Source: Chitinophagales bacterium
GTDB lineage: Bacteria > Bacteroidota > Bacteroidia > Chitinophagales > UBA10324
DNA length: 6,505 bases
Assembly (NCBI GenBank): GCA_013695715.1
Contig: JACCZZ010000303.1
Coordinates: 1 to 6,505, forward strand
Reading direction: 5' to 3'
Shown here in pieces: positions 1 to 6,505 of the stretch. A program made the translations under genes and the position numbers. The notes beneath the pieces were generated by a model. That model worked only from the letters and a program-made list of their open reading frames with translations, did not search any database and was not told where the DNA came from. Each line of letters begins with the position of its first letter. The stretch's first letter is position 1.

Positions 1-979
1 TCACATATCCTCCCTCAGATGTTTGATGAATAGATTTTAATTTATCATAGGCACTGCCACCGAAAGTAGCATCCCATTGTTTTGTTCCATTTCCAGTGAT
101 TTTAACGATCCAAAAATCATATTCTCCACGACTGGGCTGGCTTTTATCGCCACTGACTCCGGAAAGAGAGTAACCTCCAAGTATATATCCGCCCTCTTTA
201 GTCTGCTCAAGGGCATAAAGGTATTCATGCTCGGCTCCTCCAAACCTCGCATCCCATAGCTTTAAGCCGTTTGCATCAGTTTTTACAATCCAATAATCAT
301 TAATTCCCTGACTGGGTTGTGTTTTATCTCCACTTATTCCTGATCTGGACCAACCGCCCAGAATGTAGCCGCCATCAGCTGTTTGGTGAACCGCATTAAG
401 CTCATCAATATCTGACCCTCCAAAACCTCTATCCCATTGTTTCATTCCATTTGCATCTGCTTTTACCATCCAATAATCATTTTCACCATGATTGATTTGG
501 GTTTTATCTCCACTAATTCCTGAATTGGAAGTTCCTGCCATAATATACCCTCCATCAGCAGTTTGCTCTAATGCTCTGAGCTCATCATCGCCTGAACCTC
601 CATAGTTAGCATCCCATTGCTGATTACCACTTGCATTTATTTTCACAATCCAATAATCACTGGAACCAATATTAGGCTTGGTTTTCTCACCACTAATTCC
701 CGATTCAGACCAACCACCCAGTATATAGCCACCATCATTTGTCTGTTGCACCGAATACATCTGTTCTTCTTTGTCGCCACCAAATCGCTTATCCCATTGC
801 TTATTGCCTGCAGCATCTGTCTTCACAATCCAATAGTCACTTAATCCCTCACTAGGTTGTGTCTTATCTCCGTCCTGAGGTGAGTCAGAATCTCCTCCCA
901 GAATAAAACCATTATCATTAGTCTGCTGCACTGAATACAGTGCATCACCTCCACTCCCTCCAAATCGGACATCCCATTG
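1..979 (-). repeat. In-gene tandem array, 180-bp unit (60 codons), 5 full copies plus one partial
   Basis: On the minus strand the codon pair for Gln-Trp (Leu-Trp in unit 5) recurs exactly every 180 bp. Unit 1 is 979-800, unit 2 is 799-620, unit 3 is 619-440, unit 4 is 439-260, unit 5 is 259-80, and unit 6 starts at 79 and is cut by the edge. On the plus strand this shows as 'atcccat' at 71, 251, 431, 611, 791 and 971. Units differ at many positions but show no length change. The first unit is the most divergent, with DSDSPQDGDKT replacing the usual SxSGISGDKT. Constant unit length suggests that each unit is a folded module or propeller blade under length constraint. Confidence 0.92.
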
Positions 980-1096
980 TTTAAATGGCTCCACTTGACA
1001 ATAAGAGGAGACGTTGACTAATATCAACACAACTACATAAAATATGATTGTGAATGCCTGGAATAAAGATTTACTAGAAGGTAACATGAGAGCCAT
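1..1096 (-). CDS. Secreted 60-residue tandem-repeat protein, N-terminal part (runs off left edge)
   Basis: An open frame of 365 codons runs from an ATG at 1096 to the window edge with no stop. The upstream in-frame stop is TAA at 1132-1130; a second in-frame ATG at 1087 is an alternative start. Residues 1-34 form a signal peptide: Lys9, then a hydrophobic stretch from about 14 to 30, with likely cleavage near SSYC|Q. Tyr just before Cys33 makes a lipobox unlikely. From residue 40 the protein consists of 60-residue units, five complete and one cut. Their approximate consensus is QWDxxFGGsxxDxlxavxQT, then DGGYILGGxSxSGISGDKTQ, then DYWIVKxDAxGxK. This resembles beta-propeller-like or delta-60-like repeats in surface proteins of Bacteroidota, which often end in a type IX secretion sorting domain. 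Any such domain would lie outside the window. The protein is probably exported and structural or adhesive; no catalytic motif is visible. No frameshift interrupts the visible part. The gene is divergent from the acylase gene. Confidence 0.9.
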   Translation of the reverse strand, partial: MALMLPSSKSLFQAFTIIFYVVVLILVNVSSYCQVEPFKQWDVRFGGSGGDALYSVQQTNDNGFILGGDSDSPQDGDKTQPSEGLSDYWIVKTDAAGNKQWDKRFGGDKEEQMYSVQQTNDGGYILGGWSESGISGEKTKPNIGSSDYWIVKINASGNQQWDANYGGSGDDELRALEQTADGGYIMAGTSNSGISGDKTQINHGENDYWMVKADANGMKQWDRGFGGSDIDELNAVHQTADGGYILGGWSRSGISGDKTQPSQGINDYWIVKTDANGLKLWDARFGGAEHEYLYALEQTKEGGYILGGYSLSGVSGDKSQPSRGEYDFWIVKITGNGTKQWDATFGGSAYDKLKSIHQTSEGGYV

Positions 1097-1277
1097 AGCG
1101 GATGGAAGTTCAGATTGAAGGATGCGAATTTAAATGATTATATGTAACCGCCACTCTAAAAGCTACTATTCTTTCTGTATTACTCCAGGATTTTATTAAA
1201 TTATTATTCGAGTATGCAGCGATGTTGGATATTATGACCTCTATTTTAAAATGCTTTATTATTAGATTCGCCACGCT
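1097..1277. other. Divergent intergenic region between repeat-protein gene and acylase gene
   Basis: This 181-bp AT-rich spacer separates two divergently transcribed genes, so promoters for both should lie here. I see no clear match to the Bacteroidota -33/-7 promoter pattern (TTG, then TAnnTTTG) on either strand, no convincing Shine-Dalgarno before either start, and no strong hairpin. The in-frame ATG at 1251 is followed by a TAG four codons later, so it cannot be the acylase start. Confidence 0.5.
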
Positions 1278-3695
1278 ATGAGGGTACTCAGATCTATTTT
1301 GCTTTTTGTCATAACTCTTCTGCTTATCTTTTTGCTAAATAGAAAAACAGGAGATATTCCTCCTCTTGGTAAGTTACTCTCACCCTTCAGTGGATTTTGG
1401 CAGAATAATGAAGACCATAATATAGATTCAGAACAATTAAATATTCCAGGATTAAAAGCAAAAGTTATAGTGAGGCTGGATGATAACCTGGTACCTCACA
1501 TCTTTGCCAACAATAACCATGACCTTTATTTTATTCAAGGATATATTCATGCAAAATACCGATTGTGGCAAATGGAATTTCAAACTTATGCTGCGGCTGG
1601 AAGGATATCTGAGATTATTGGTGAAAAAGCAGTAGACTATGACCGTCAACAAAGAAGGTTTGGGATGGTTTATGGAGCAGAAAATACTTTGAAAGCCATG
1701 TTAGCTGATAGCTTAAGTGCAGAAGCAGTTAATGCTTATACTGAAGGGGTTAATGTATGGATAGAAGCATTAGCTGAGAAAGATTTTCCAATTGAGTATA
1801 AGCTATTGGACTATAAACCAGAGCCGTGGACACCGTTAAAGTGCGCCTTACTTTTAAAATATATGACCTATGATCTTGCCGGGTTCAGTAATGATTTTTT
1901 CTTAACTAACATCTTAAAAACCTATGGCCAGCCTGCTATCGACTCTTTGTTTCCCAGTACTCCGTTAAATAATAATCCCATTATTCCCTCAGGTACATCT
2001 TGGGGTTTTTTACCGTTACCGCTTCCCGTAGCACCGAAAAACTCTATTGTTAATGTTCCTGATATCCCATACAATCATCCACCGAATCCGGATAATGGCA
2101 GCAATAACTGGGCAGTGAGTGGAAGAAAAACTGCTTCAGGGTCAGCAATACTTTGTGGCGATCCCCACCTGGGTTTAAATTTACCATCATTATGGTTCCA
2201 GATACAACTGGTAAGTCCGGATTGTAATGTTACAGGTGTTTCGTTGCCCGGAACTCCTAGTGTTATTATTGGATTTAACGAGCATATAGCATGGAGTGAG
2301 ACAAATGTTGATGCCGATGTGCTTGACTGGTACAGTATCAAATTTAAAGATTCATCGCGTAACGAGTATTATCATGATAATCAATGGAAAACCACAATAA
2401 AAAAAATTGATACAATCAAGATTAGAGGGGGTTCGGCCGAAATAGACACGATCATTTTTACTGAACAAGGTCCTATTGTGGGAACAATGGATCGTAAACC
2501 TTTACGTGAATTTATTCCTACAGGATATGCTATGAAATGGCTGGGGCATGAACCTACGCAGGAATTAAGAGCTTTTTTGGAATTAAATCGTGCGAAAAAT
2601 TATTCTGAGTTTGTAAATGCCCTTAAATATTTTCAATGTCCTGCTCAAAATTTCGTTTATGCTGATGTAGATAATAATATTGCAATCTGGGTTAATGGAA
2701 AATTTCCCCTGAAATGGAAGAATCAAGGAAAATTTTTGCTTGATGGAACAGATCCTGCAAATGAGTGGCAGGGATGGATTCCTCATAACCAGAATCCTCA
2801 TGTTATAAATCCCGCAAGAGGGTTTGTTAGCTCTGCTAATCAATCTCCTGCTGATTCAACATACCCTTATTATTTAAACTGGGAATTTGAGACTTTCACC
2901 CGTGGTTATCGCATTAATGAGCGGCTGGAAGAAATGAATTCTATTAATAGAGATAGTATGCGATTGCTTCAAGGAGATGTGAAGAATATTATCGCAGAGA
3001 ACGTTTTGCCTGTCTTAATGGAAAATCTTAATATTTCAACAAGGCCTTCTGAGGAACAGCAAATTATTGAGGCACTCCGTAGCTGGAATTTTTTAGCAGT
3101 CTCCGAAAGTATTGAACAGACTTTTTTCGATTTATGGTGGAGGGAAATACAAGCTTTGATATGGGATGATGAATTTGGTAGCAAGAATATGCGCTATCCG
3201 GATACGGAGGTCTCAATGAACACAGTTATGAAAAATGTAAATCGAAAATGGATAGACAATACTACTACTGATGAAATTGAATCTCTGCAGGATATCATAA
3301 ATCAATCTTTCTATTTAACTATGGATTCTTTAAATAAAAGCTATGGGAGTGATTGGAAGCAATGGAAATGGTACCAGACGAAGGCTACCCGTATAAACCA
3401 CCTGCTCCGTATTCCTACATTCAGCCATTCGGATGTAAAAACCGGAGGAGGCCGACTGATGGTAAATGCAACTGCTTCTGATCATGGTCCTTCGTGGCGT
3501 ATGATTGTAGAATTGAATGATGAACCTCTTGGCTATGGAATCTATCCAGGAGGGCAGTCTGGCAATCCTGGCTCTTACTATTACGATAATATGTTAGATA
3601 GTTGGGCCATGGGTTTGCAAAAGGAACTAGTAGTGCTGCACTCACCTTCAGAACCCAATAATCACATTGTTGCTTCAATTACATTCAATCAATGA
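1278..3695 (+). CDS. Penicillin acylase family (Ntn hydrolase) protein, membrane-anchored or secreted
   Basis: This 805-residue protein is a full-length penicillin-acylase-type amidohydrolase, a family that cleaves side-chain amides (beta-lactams, acyl-homoserine lactones, other N-acyl compounds) after self-processing. Residues 5-20 are a hydrophobic signal or anchor segment, placing the enzyme in the periplasm. The alpha part has the family signatures VPHIFA (72-77), GYIHAKYRLWQME (88-100) and GRISEIIG (108-115). The beta chain should begin at Ser275 in G|SNNWAV, the N-terminal nucleophile exposed by autocleavage. Counting from it, His297 in GDPHLG falls at beta-23, the His position of cephalosporin and acyl-homoserine-lactone acylases (Gln in E. 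coli penicillin G acylase). Asn521 in ANQSP is the likely oxyanion-hole residue. The C-terminus keeps GPSWRM (737-742) and YPGGQSGNPGS (756-766). All key residues are present, so it is probably active; substrate cannot be read from sequence. The ATG at 1278 is the only suitable start. The stop overlaps the next gene. Confidence 0.92.
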   Translation: MRVLRSILLFVITLLLIFLLNRKTGDIPPLGKLLSPFSGFWQNNEDHNIDSEQLNIPGLKAKVIVRLDDNLVPHIFANNNHDLYFIQGYIHAKYRLWQMEFQTYAAAGRISEIIGEKAVDYDRQQRRFGMVYGAENTLKAMLADSLSAEAVNAYTEGVNVWIEALAEKDFPIEYKLLDYKPEPWTPLKCALLLKYMTYDLAGFSNDFFLTNILKTYGQPAIDSLFPSTPLNNNPIIPSGTSWGFLPLPLPVAPKNSIVNVPDIPYNHPPNPDNGSNNWAVSGRKTASGSAILCGDPHLGLNLPSLWFQIQLVSPDCNVTGVSLPGTPSVIIGFNEHIAWSETNVDADVLDWYSIKFKDSSRNEYYHDNQWKTTIKKIDTIKIRGGSAEIDTIIFTEQGPIVGTMDRKPLREFIPTGYAMKWLGHEPTQELRAFLELNRAKNYSEFVNALKYFQCPAQNFVYADVDNNIAIWVNGKFPLKWKNQGKFLLDGTDPANEWQGWIPHNQNPHVINPARGFVSSANQSPADSTYPYYLNWEFETFTRGYRINERLEEMNSINRDSMRLLQGDVKNIIAENVLPVLMENLNISTRPSEEQQIIEALRSWNFLAVSESIEQTFFDLWWREIQALIWDDEFGSKNMRYPDTEVSMNTVMKNVNRKWIDNTTTDEIESLQDIINQSFYLTMDSLNKSYGSDWKQWKWYQTKATRINHLLRIPTFSHSDVKTGGGRLMVNATASDHGPSWRMIVELNDEPLGYGIYPGGQSGNPGSYYYDNMLDSWAMGLQKELVVLHSPSEPNNHIVASITFNQ

Positions 3696-4063
3696 TTCTG
3701 CTCCTGTTTATTTTACTTGCAATCTGTACATTTATTTGGCAACTGTTTTTACCTTGGTGGAGCATATGTTTAGTCACAATCCCGCTTGCGTTTATTTTTG
3801 GAAGAAACTTTCGCCACGTGGTGTTATCAGCGATTTTTAGTTGCGGAATAGTTTGGTTTATCCTTGCTCTTTGTCTTAACGAGGTGAATGGAAGCCTGAT
3901 GACATCAAGGATTGCTGTACTATTTTCTGCCCCATCGAACTTATGGCTCTTTATCGGTTGTTTTGTTATTGCTGGGCTAACTGGTGGGATTAGTGCTGCT
4001 GCTGGCTTCTCATTGAGGCGTCTTTATGGAAGTAATAAACCTAAAGTGGCTTTTAAAAATTAA
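3692..4063 (+). CDS. Small four-helix membrane protein of unknown function
   Basis: I do not recognise this 123-residue protein. It is mostly hydrophobic, with four probable membrane segments at about 2-19, 22-37, 42-62 and 83-108. The last is Gly/Ala-rich (GLTGGISAAAGFSL) and is followed by a basic tail containing RRLYGSNKPK, which suggests a cytoplasmic C-terminus. The only sizeable polar loop is about 63-82. There is no cleavable signal peptide, no lipobox and no catalytic motif. Its ATG overlaps the acylase stop as ATGA, which implies translational coupling and co-regulation. A role in anchoring, assembling or supporting the acylase, or in moving its substrate or product, is inference from position only. 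The gene ends 4 bp before the convergent mnmG stop, and no terminator hairpin is visible between them. Confidence 0.75.
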   Translation: MILLLFILLAICTFIWQLFLPWWSICLVTIPLAFIFGRNFRHVVLSAIFSCGIVWFILALCLNEVNGSLMTSRIAVLFSAPSNLWLFIGCFVIAGLTGGISAAAGFSLRRLYGSNKPKVAFKN

Positions 4064-4067
4064 ACAG

Positions 4068-5999
4068 CTATCTACCCATGTGCACCATCAATACAGATAT
4101 GTCACTTGGTGAAACCCCACTTATCCGGCTTGCCTGACCAATGGTTTGAGGTTTAATTCGAGTTAGTTTTTGGCGAGCTTCCATAGATAAGGATTTAATG
4201 GAAGAATAATCGAAATGTTGAATAATAGGCGTTTCTTCTAAGCGGCTCATTTTTTCTACTTGTAAGTTTTCTTTTGCGATATAGCCTTCATATTTCATCA
4301 TTATCTCAGCTTGTTCAATAATTTCCGCATCATACTTAGAAATGATAGCATTTGCTTTTTCAAGTGAAATACCCATAGAATGGATATCCGCCTGGGGCCG
4401 CGACAAAATTGAAAAGAGGGATGACCGCTCATCAATTTCAGAGGTACTTTTCTGAAGAAGATAGAAATTTACATCTTCAGGTTCAATTTTCTGTTTTTTG
4501 AAAGCACTTACAATTTCTTGGGTGGCCTCGGCTTTTTGTTTCACGCGAAACATTCTTTCCTCACCTGCTAACCCTAGTGAATACCCTTTAGGAGTTAAAC
4601 GCACGTCTGCATTATCCTGGCGAAGAAGAATTCGATATTCAGCCCGTGATGTAAACATCCGATAAGGCTCATCGGTACCTTTATTAATGAGATCATCAAT
4701 CAAGACCCCTATGTAAGCTTCTGACCTTTTTAAAATAAAAGGATCTTCTTTATTTATTTTTAAGTGAGCATTAATACCTGCAATTAGACCCTGGCATGCC
4801 GCTTCTTCGTATCCGGTAGTGCCATTAATTTGACCAGCAAAAAAAAGATTTTCTACCTGCTGAGTTTCAAGTGAGAGACTTAATTGATGAGGTGGAAAAT
4901 AATCATATTCAATAGCATATCCCGGACGAAACATTTTTACATTATGAAAACCCTGAATTTGAGTAAGAGCTTTAAACTGAATATTTTCGGGTAAAGAAGT
5001 TGAAAATCCATTTAAATAAACTTCAACTGTATTCCATCCCTCAGGTTCTACAAAAAGCTGATGCCTCTCTTTATCAGCAAAACGATTGATTTTGTCTTCT
5101 ATAGAGGGACAATACCTGGGTCCAATGCCTTTTATTCTTCCGCTAAACATTGGAGATTGATCAAAGCCGGATTTTAAAATATCATGCACCCTACTATCAG
5201 TATGGGTAATATAACATGATTTTTGATTCGAAAGCGTGGGAGTTTGGGTATAAGAAAACTTTCCAGGATTTTCATCTCCAAATTGTTCTTCCATTTGAGA
5301 ATAATCCAGTGAACGCCCGTCAAGGCGTGGAGGTGTGCCTGTTTTCATTCTTCCGCTTTCAAAACCCAAATTCAATAATTGTTCAGTTAATCCGGTGGAA
5401 GATTTTTCTGCAACACGTCCTCCACCAAATTGTTTTTCTCCTATGTGGATGATTCCATTTAAGAAAGTACCATTGGTAAGAACGACAGATTTAGCGGTAA
5501 TCTCCTGACCTATTCCTGTTATTACTCCAGTTACCTTTTTCTTATTTTTGGAAATCAACAGCGCCTTTACCATATCCTGGTAAAAATCAATATTCGGAAT
5601 TGATTCCAAAGTTTGCCGCCATTCTTGCGCGAACAGCATTCTGTCATTCTGTGTTCGTGGACTCCACATAGCAGGGCCCTTCGAACGGTTCAGCATTCTA
5701 AACTGTATCGCTGTTTTATCTGAAACAATTCCTGAATAACCTCCTAAAGCATCAATTTCCCGCACAATCTGACCTTTAGCTACTCCCCCCATCGCAGGAT
5801 TACAGCTCATTTGAGCAATGGTTTGCAAATTCATAGTGATAAGCAAAACACGAGATCCGAGTTTAGCGGCAGCAGCAGCGGCTTCACATCCGGCGTGGCC
5901 TGCACCAACAACTATAACGTCATAGGAAGGAAACAATAGCTTGGAATTAGAAGACAAAGATATAAGCTTATAAGAATAGGAGTTTAAATAGGAAGCCAC
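4068..5999 (-). CDS. mnmG: tRNA uridine-34 5-carboxymethylaminomethyl modification enzyme MnmG (GidA)
   Basis: MnmG is the FAD-dependent partner of the GTPase MnmE; together they install (carboxymethyl)aminomethyl groups on C5 of wobble U34 in several tRNAs, in the cytoplasm. The FAD-binding dinucleotide motif VVGAGHAGCEAA spans 30-41. CNPAMGGVAKG at 66-76 carries the first conserved cysteine (Cys66). Both family signatures are present: GPRYCPSIEDKINRF (293-307, second catalytic Cys297) and a second block starting AGQINGTTGYEEAACQG at 388-404. The C-terminal helical domain that contacts MnmE ends with PQTIGQASRISGVSPSDIS (617-635). The GTG start at 5999 gives 643 residues, with a Ser/Tyr-rich stretch of about 21 residues before LFPSYDVIVVG that related proteins usually lack. 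TTG at 5936 (codon 22) would give the usual start, so the N-terminus is uncertain. No in-frame ATG lies in this stretch. The gene follows ybeY after 17 nt, probably in one transcript. Confidence 0.97.
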   Translation of the reverse strand: MASYLNSYSYKLISLSSNSKLLFPSYDVIVVGAGHAGCEAAAAAAKLGSRVLLITMNLQTIAQMSCNPAMGGVAKGQIVREIDALGGYSGIVSDKTAIQFRMLNRSKGPAMWSPRTQNDRMLFAQEWRQTLESIPNIDFYQDMVKALLISKNKKKVTGVITGIGQEITAKSVVLTNGTFLNGIIHIGEKQFGGGRVAEKSSTGLTEQLLNLGFESGRMKTGTPPRLDGRSLDYSQMEEQFGDENPGKFSYTQTPTLSNQKSCYITHTDSRVHDILKSGFDQSPMFSGRIKGIGPRYCPSIEDKINRFADKERHQLFVEPEGWNTVEVYLNGFSTSLPENIQFKALTQIQGFHNVKMFRPGYAIEYDYFPPHQLSLSLETQQVENLFFAGQINGTTGYEEAACQGLIAGINAHLKINKEDPFILKRSEAYIGVLIDDLINKGTDEPYRMFTSRAEYRILLRQDNADVRLTPKGYSLGLAGEERMFRVKQKAEATQEIVSAFKKQKIEPEDVNFYLLQKSTSEIDERSSLFSILSRPQADIHSMGISLEKANAIISKYDAEIIEQAEIMMKYEGYIAKENLQVEKMSRLEETPIIQHFDYSSIKSLSMEARQKLTRIKPQTIGQASRISGVSPSDISVLMVHMGR

Positions 6000-6015
6000 A
6001 GTTTCACGTGAAACT
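6000..6015. promoter_or_regulatory. parS: parS-like ParB/Spo0J binding site (perfect 16-bp palindrome)
   Basis: AGTTTCACGTGAAACT is a perfect inverted repeat. Compared with the widely conserved chromosomal parS consensus TGTTNCACGTGNAACA, the inner 14 bp (GTTTCACGTGAAAC) match fully; only the outermost pair is swapped (A/T instead of T/A). ParB dimers bind such sites, load as CTP-dependent clamps, and organise and segregate the origin-proximal chromosome. The site fills 16 of the 17 nt between ybeY and mnmG and ends next to the assigned mnmG GTG start. In many bacteria parS sites occur in or near gidA/mnmG. A hairpin role in the mRNA at the mnmG start is an alternative. No run of T follows, so it is not a typical terminator. 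Confidence 0.72.
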
Positions 6016-6016
6016 T

Positions 6017-6439
6017 CTACATACTAAAATATACTTTTAGATAACGGTTTTCTTTACGTCTCATTTCAGCTTTTGATTTAGTGGTTTGATCTGAATACCC
6101 GAAGCAATGAAGAAGACCATGGACAAGGACTCGAAGTAATTCTTGTAATTCTGGCACTTTAAATTTAAGTGCATTTTCTCTCACCCTGTCAATACTGACA
6201 TAGATCTCCCCCGTAATTTCCTTGCTTGTGGAATAATCGAAAGTGATGACATCAGTGTAAGTGTTGTGTTGAAGAAATTTCTTATTTAGATGAAGGACAT
6301 AATCGTCATCGCAAAAAATATAGGAAATATCCTTCACCACTTTTTGTTCCTGATAAGCTACAAGTAATATCCAATTTACAAGAGTTTTCCTGGTTGGAAT
6401 TGGGAATTTGGCAGTTTGGAAAATAAAGCTAACAGCCAC
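6017..6439 (-). CDS. ybeY: rRNA maturation endoribonuclease YbeY
   Basis: YbeY is a zinc-dependent single-strand endoribonuclease (UPF0054) acting in 16S rRNA 3'-end processing and 70S ribosome quality control in the cytoplasm. The 140-residue length is normal for the family. Visible motifs are YIFCDDDYVLHLNKKFLQHN (40-59), TDVITFDY (62-69), GEIYVSIDRVRENA (77-90) and the metal site HGLLHCFGYSD at 107-117, with His107, His111 and Asp117. Most YbeY proteins have His as third ligand; Asp at this place is usual in Bacteroidota, so it is not a defect. The start is GTG at 6439: upstream in frame there is only a TGA at 6454-6452 and no ATG, and the MAVSFIFQ opening fits the first strand of the family. 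The gene lies just upstream of mnmG on the same strand, an arrangement seen in this phylum. Confidence 0.95.
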   Translation of the reverse strand: MAVSFIFQTAKFPIPTRKTLVNWILLVAYQEQKVVKDISYIFCDDDYVLHLNKKFLQHNTYTDVITFDYSTSKEITGEIYVSIDRVRENALKFKVPELQELLRVLVHGLLHCFGYSDQTTKSKAEMRRKENRYLKVYFSM

Positions 6440-6443
6440 GCCA

Positions 6444-6505
6444 CTATGAATTCATAAAAAACGAGACTAAAGCAATCCGCCCGCCCGCGAGGAATTCGAG
6501 GCGAT
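6444..6505 (-). CDS. Possible C-terminal end of an upstream gene (AlaX/AlaRS-like motif), runs off right edge
   Basis: One minus-strand frame is open from the right edge to a TAG at 6446-6444 and reads RLEFLAGGRIALVSFFMNS. The RLEFLAGGR part resembles the RIEFVAGxRA motif near the end of the second additional domain of alanyl-tRNA synthetases and AlaX editing proteins. The stop lies 4 nt before the ybeY GTG start, which would suit an operon. Only 19 codons are visible, and the other two frames are also open for a while (stops at 6467 and further inside ybeY). The outer bases, about 6477-6505, are much richer in G+C than the rest of the window, so they may be foreign or artefactual. This is a weak call. 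Confidence 0.22.
   Translation of the reverse strand, partial: RLEFLAGGRIALVSFFMNS

Noticed and set aside
37..844. Short open frames at 37-252 (minus), 77-259 and 617-844 (plus) as separate genes
   Set aside because: They lie in other frames of the repeat-protein gene, and two of them mirror its repeated pattern, as expected for shadows of a tandem repeat.
1158..1187. Possible Bacteroidota promoter on the minus strand (TAGCTTTT at 1165-1158, TGG 19 nt upstream at 1187-1185)
   Set aside because: The -7 box has one mismatch and the -33 element is TGG, not TTG; in AT-rich DNA such a match is expected by chance, so I do not annotate it.
3814..3821. CCACGTGG palindrome inside the small membrane-protein gene, resembling a second parS core
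   Set aside because: Only the 8-bp centre is palindromic; the flanks match the 16-bp parS consensus at few positions (about 9 of 16 overall), so it is likely chance within coding sequence.
5216..5452. Plus-strand open frame antisense to mnmG
   Set aside because: It lies wholly within strongly conserved mnmG coding sequence, with no recognisable domain or start signal.
6107..6119. Defective YbeY because the third zinc ligand is Asp, not His
   Set aside because: GYSD or GYxD in this position is common in YbeY of Bacteroidota, and all other motifs are intact.
6482..6505. Part of a tRNA gene (GAATTCGAGG looks a little like a T-arm)
   Set aside because: The flanking bases do not pair into a 5-bp T stem with a 7-nt loop on either strand, and no acceptor or CCA end follows.

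Overview
The window looks like chromosomal DNA from a Bacteroidota bacterium. It is AT-rich, and no gene start I inspected has a clear Shine-Dalgarno sequence. MnmG and YbeY both have the residue patterns usual for that phylum: MnmG has the FPxYDVIVVGAGHAGCEAA opening, and YbeY has a HGLLHCFGYSD zinc motif with Asp as third ligand. The left end also encodes a secreted repeat protein of a kind common in gliding or T9SS-bearing Bacteroidota. I cannot assign a genus.

Layout. Positions 1-1096 (minus strand) hold the N-terminal 365 codons of a secreted protein made of 60-residue (180-bp) repeats in strict register; the gene runs off the left edge. A 181-bp divergent spacer follows. A two-gene plus-strand unit at 1278-4063 encodes a membrane-anchored penicillin-acylase-family Ntn hydrolase and a small four-helix membrane protein, overlapping by ATGA. 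Only 4 bp separate this unit from a convergent minus-strand pair, ybeY (6439-6017) then mnmG (5999-4068). The last 62 bases may hold the tail of another minus-strand gene just upstream of ybeY, but they are GC-rich and unlike the rest.

How the genes work together. ybeY (rRNA maturation and ribosome quality control) and mnmG (tRNA wobble-uridine modification) form a housekeeping translation pair. The 17-nt gap between them is almost entirely a perfect 16-bp palindrome, AGTTTCACGTGAAACT. Its inner 14 bp match the ParB-binding parS consensus, so this gap probably doubles as a chromosome-segregation site. The acylase and its small partner look like a co-translated envelope unit of unknown substrate. 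The repeat protein is divergently transcribed from them and has no evident functional link.

I see no IS element, CRISPR array, tRNA, rRNA or obvious defence system. The most notable items are the parS-like site, the acylase/membrane-protein pair and the odd right edge.
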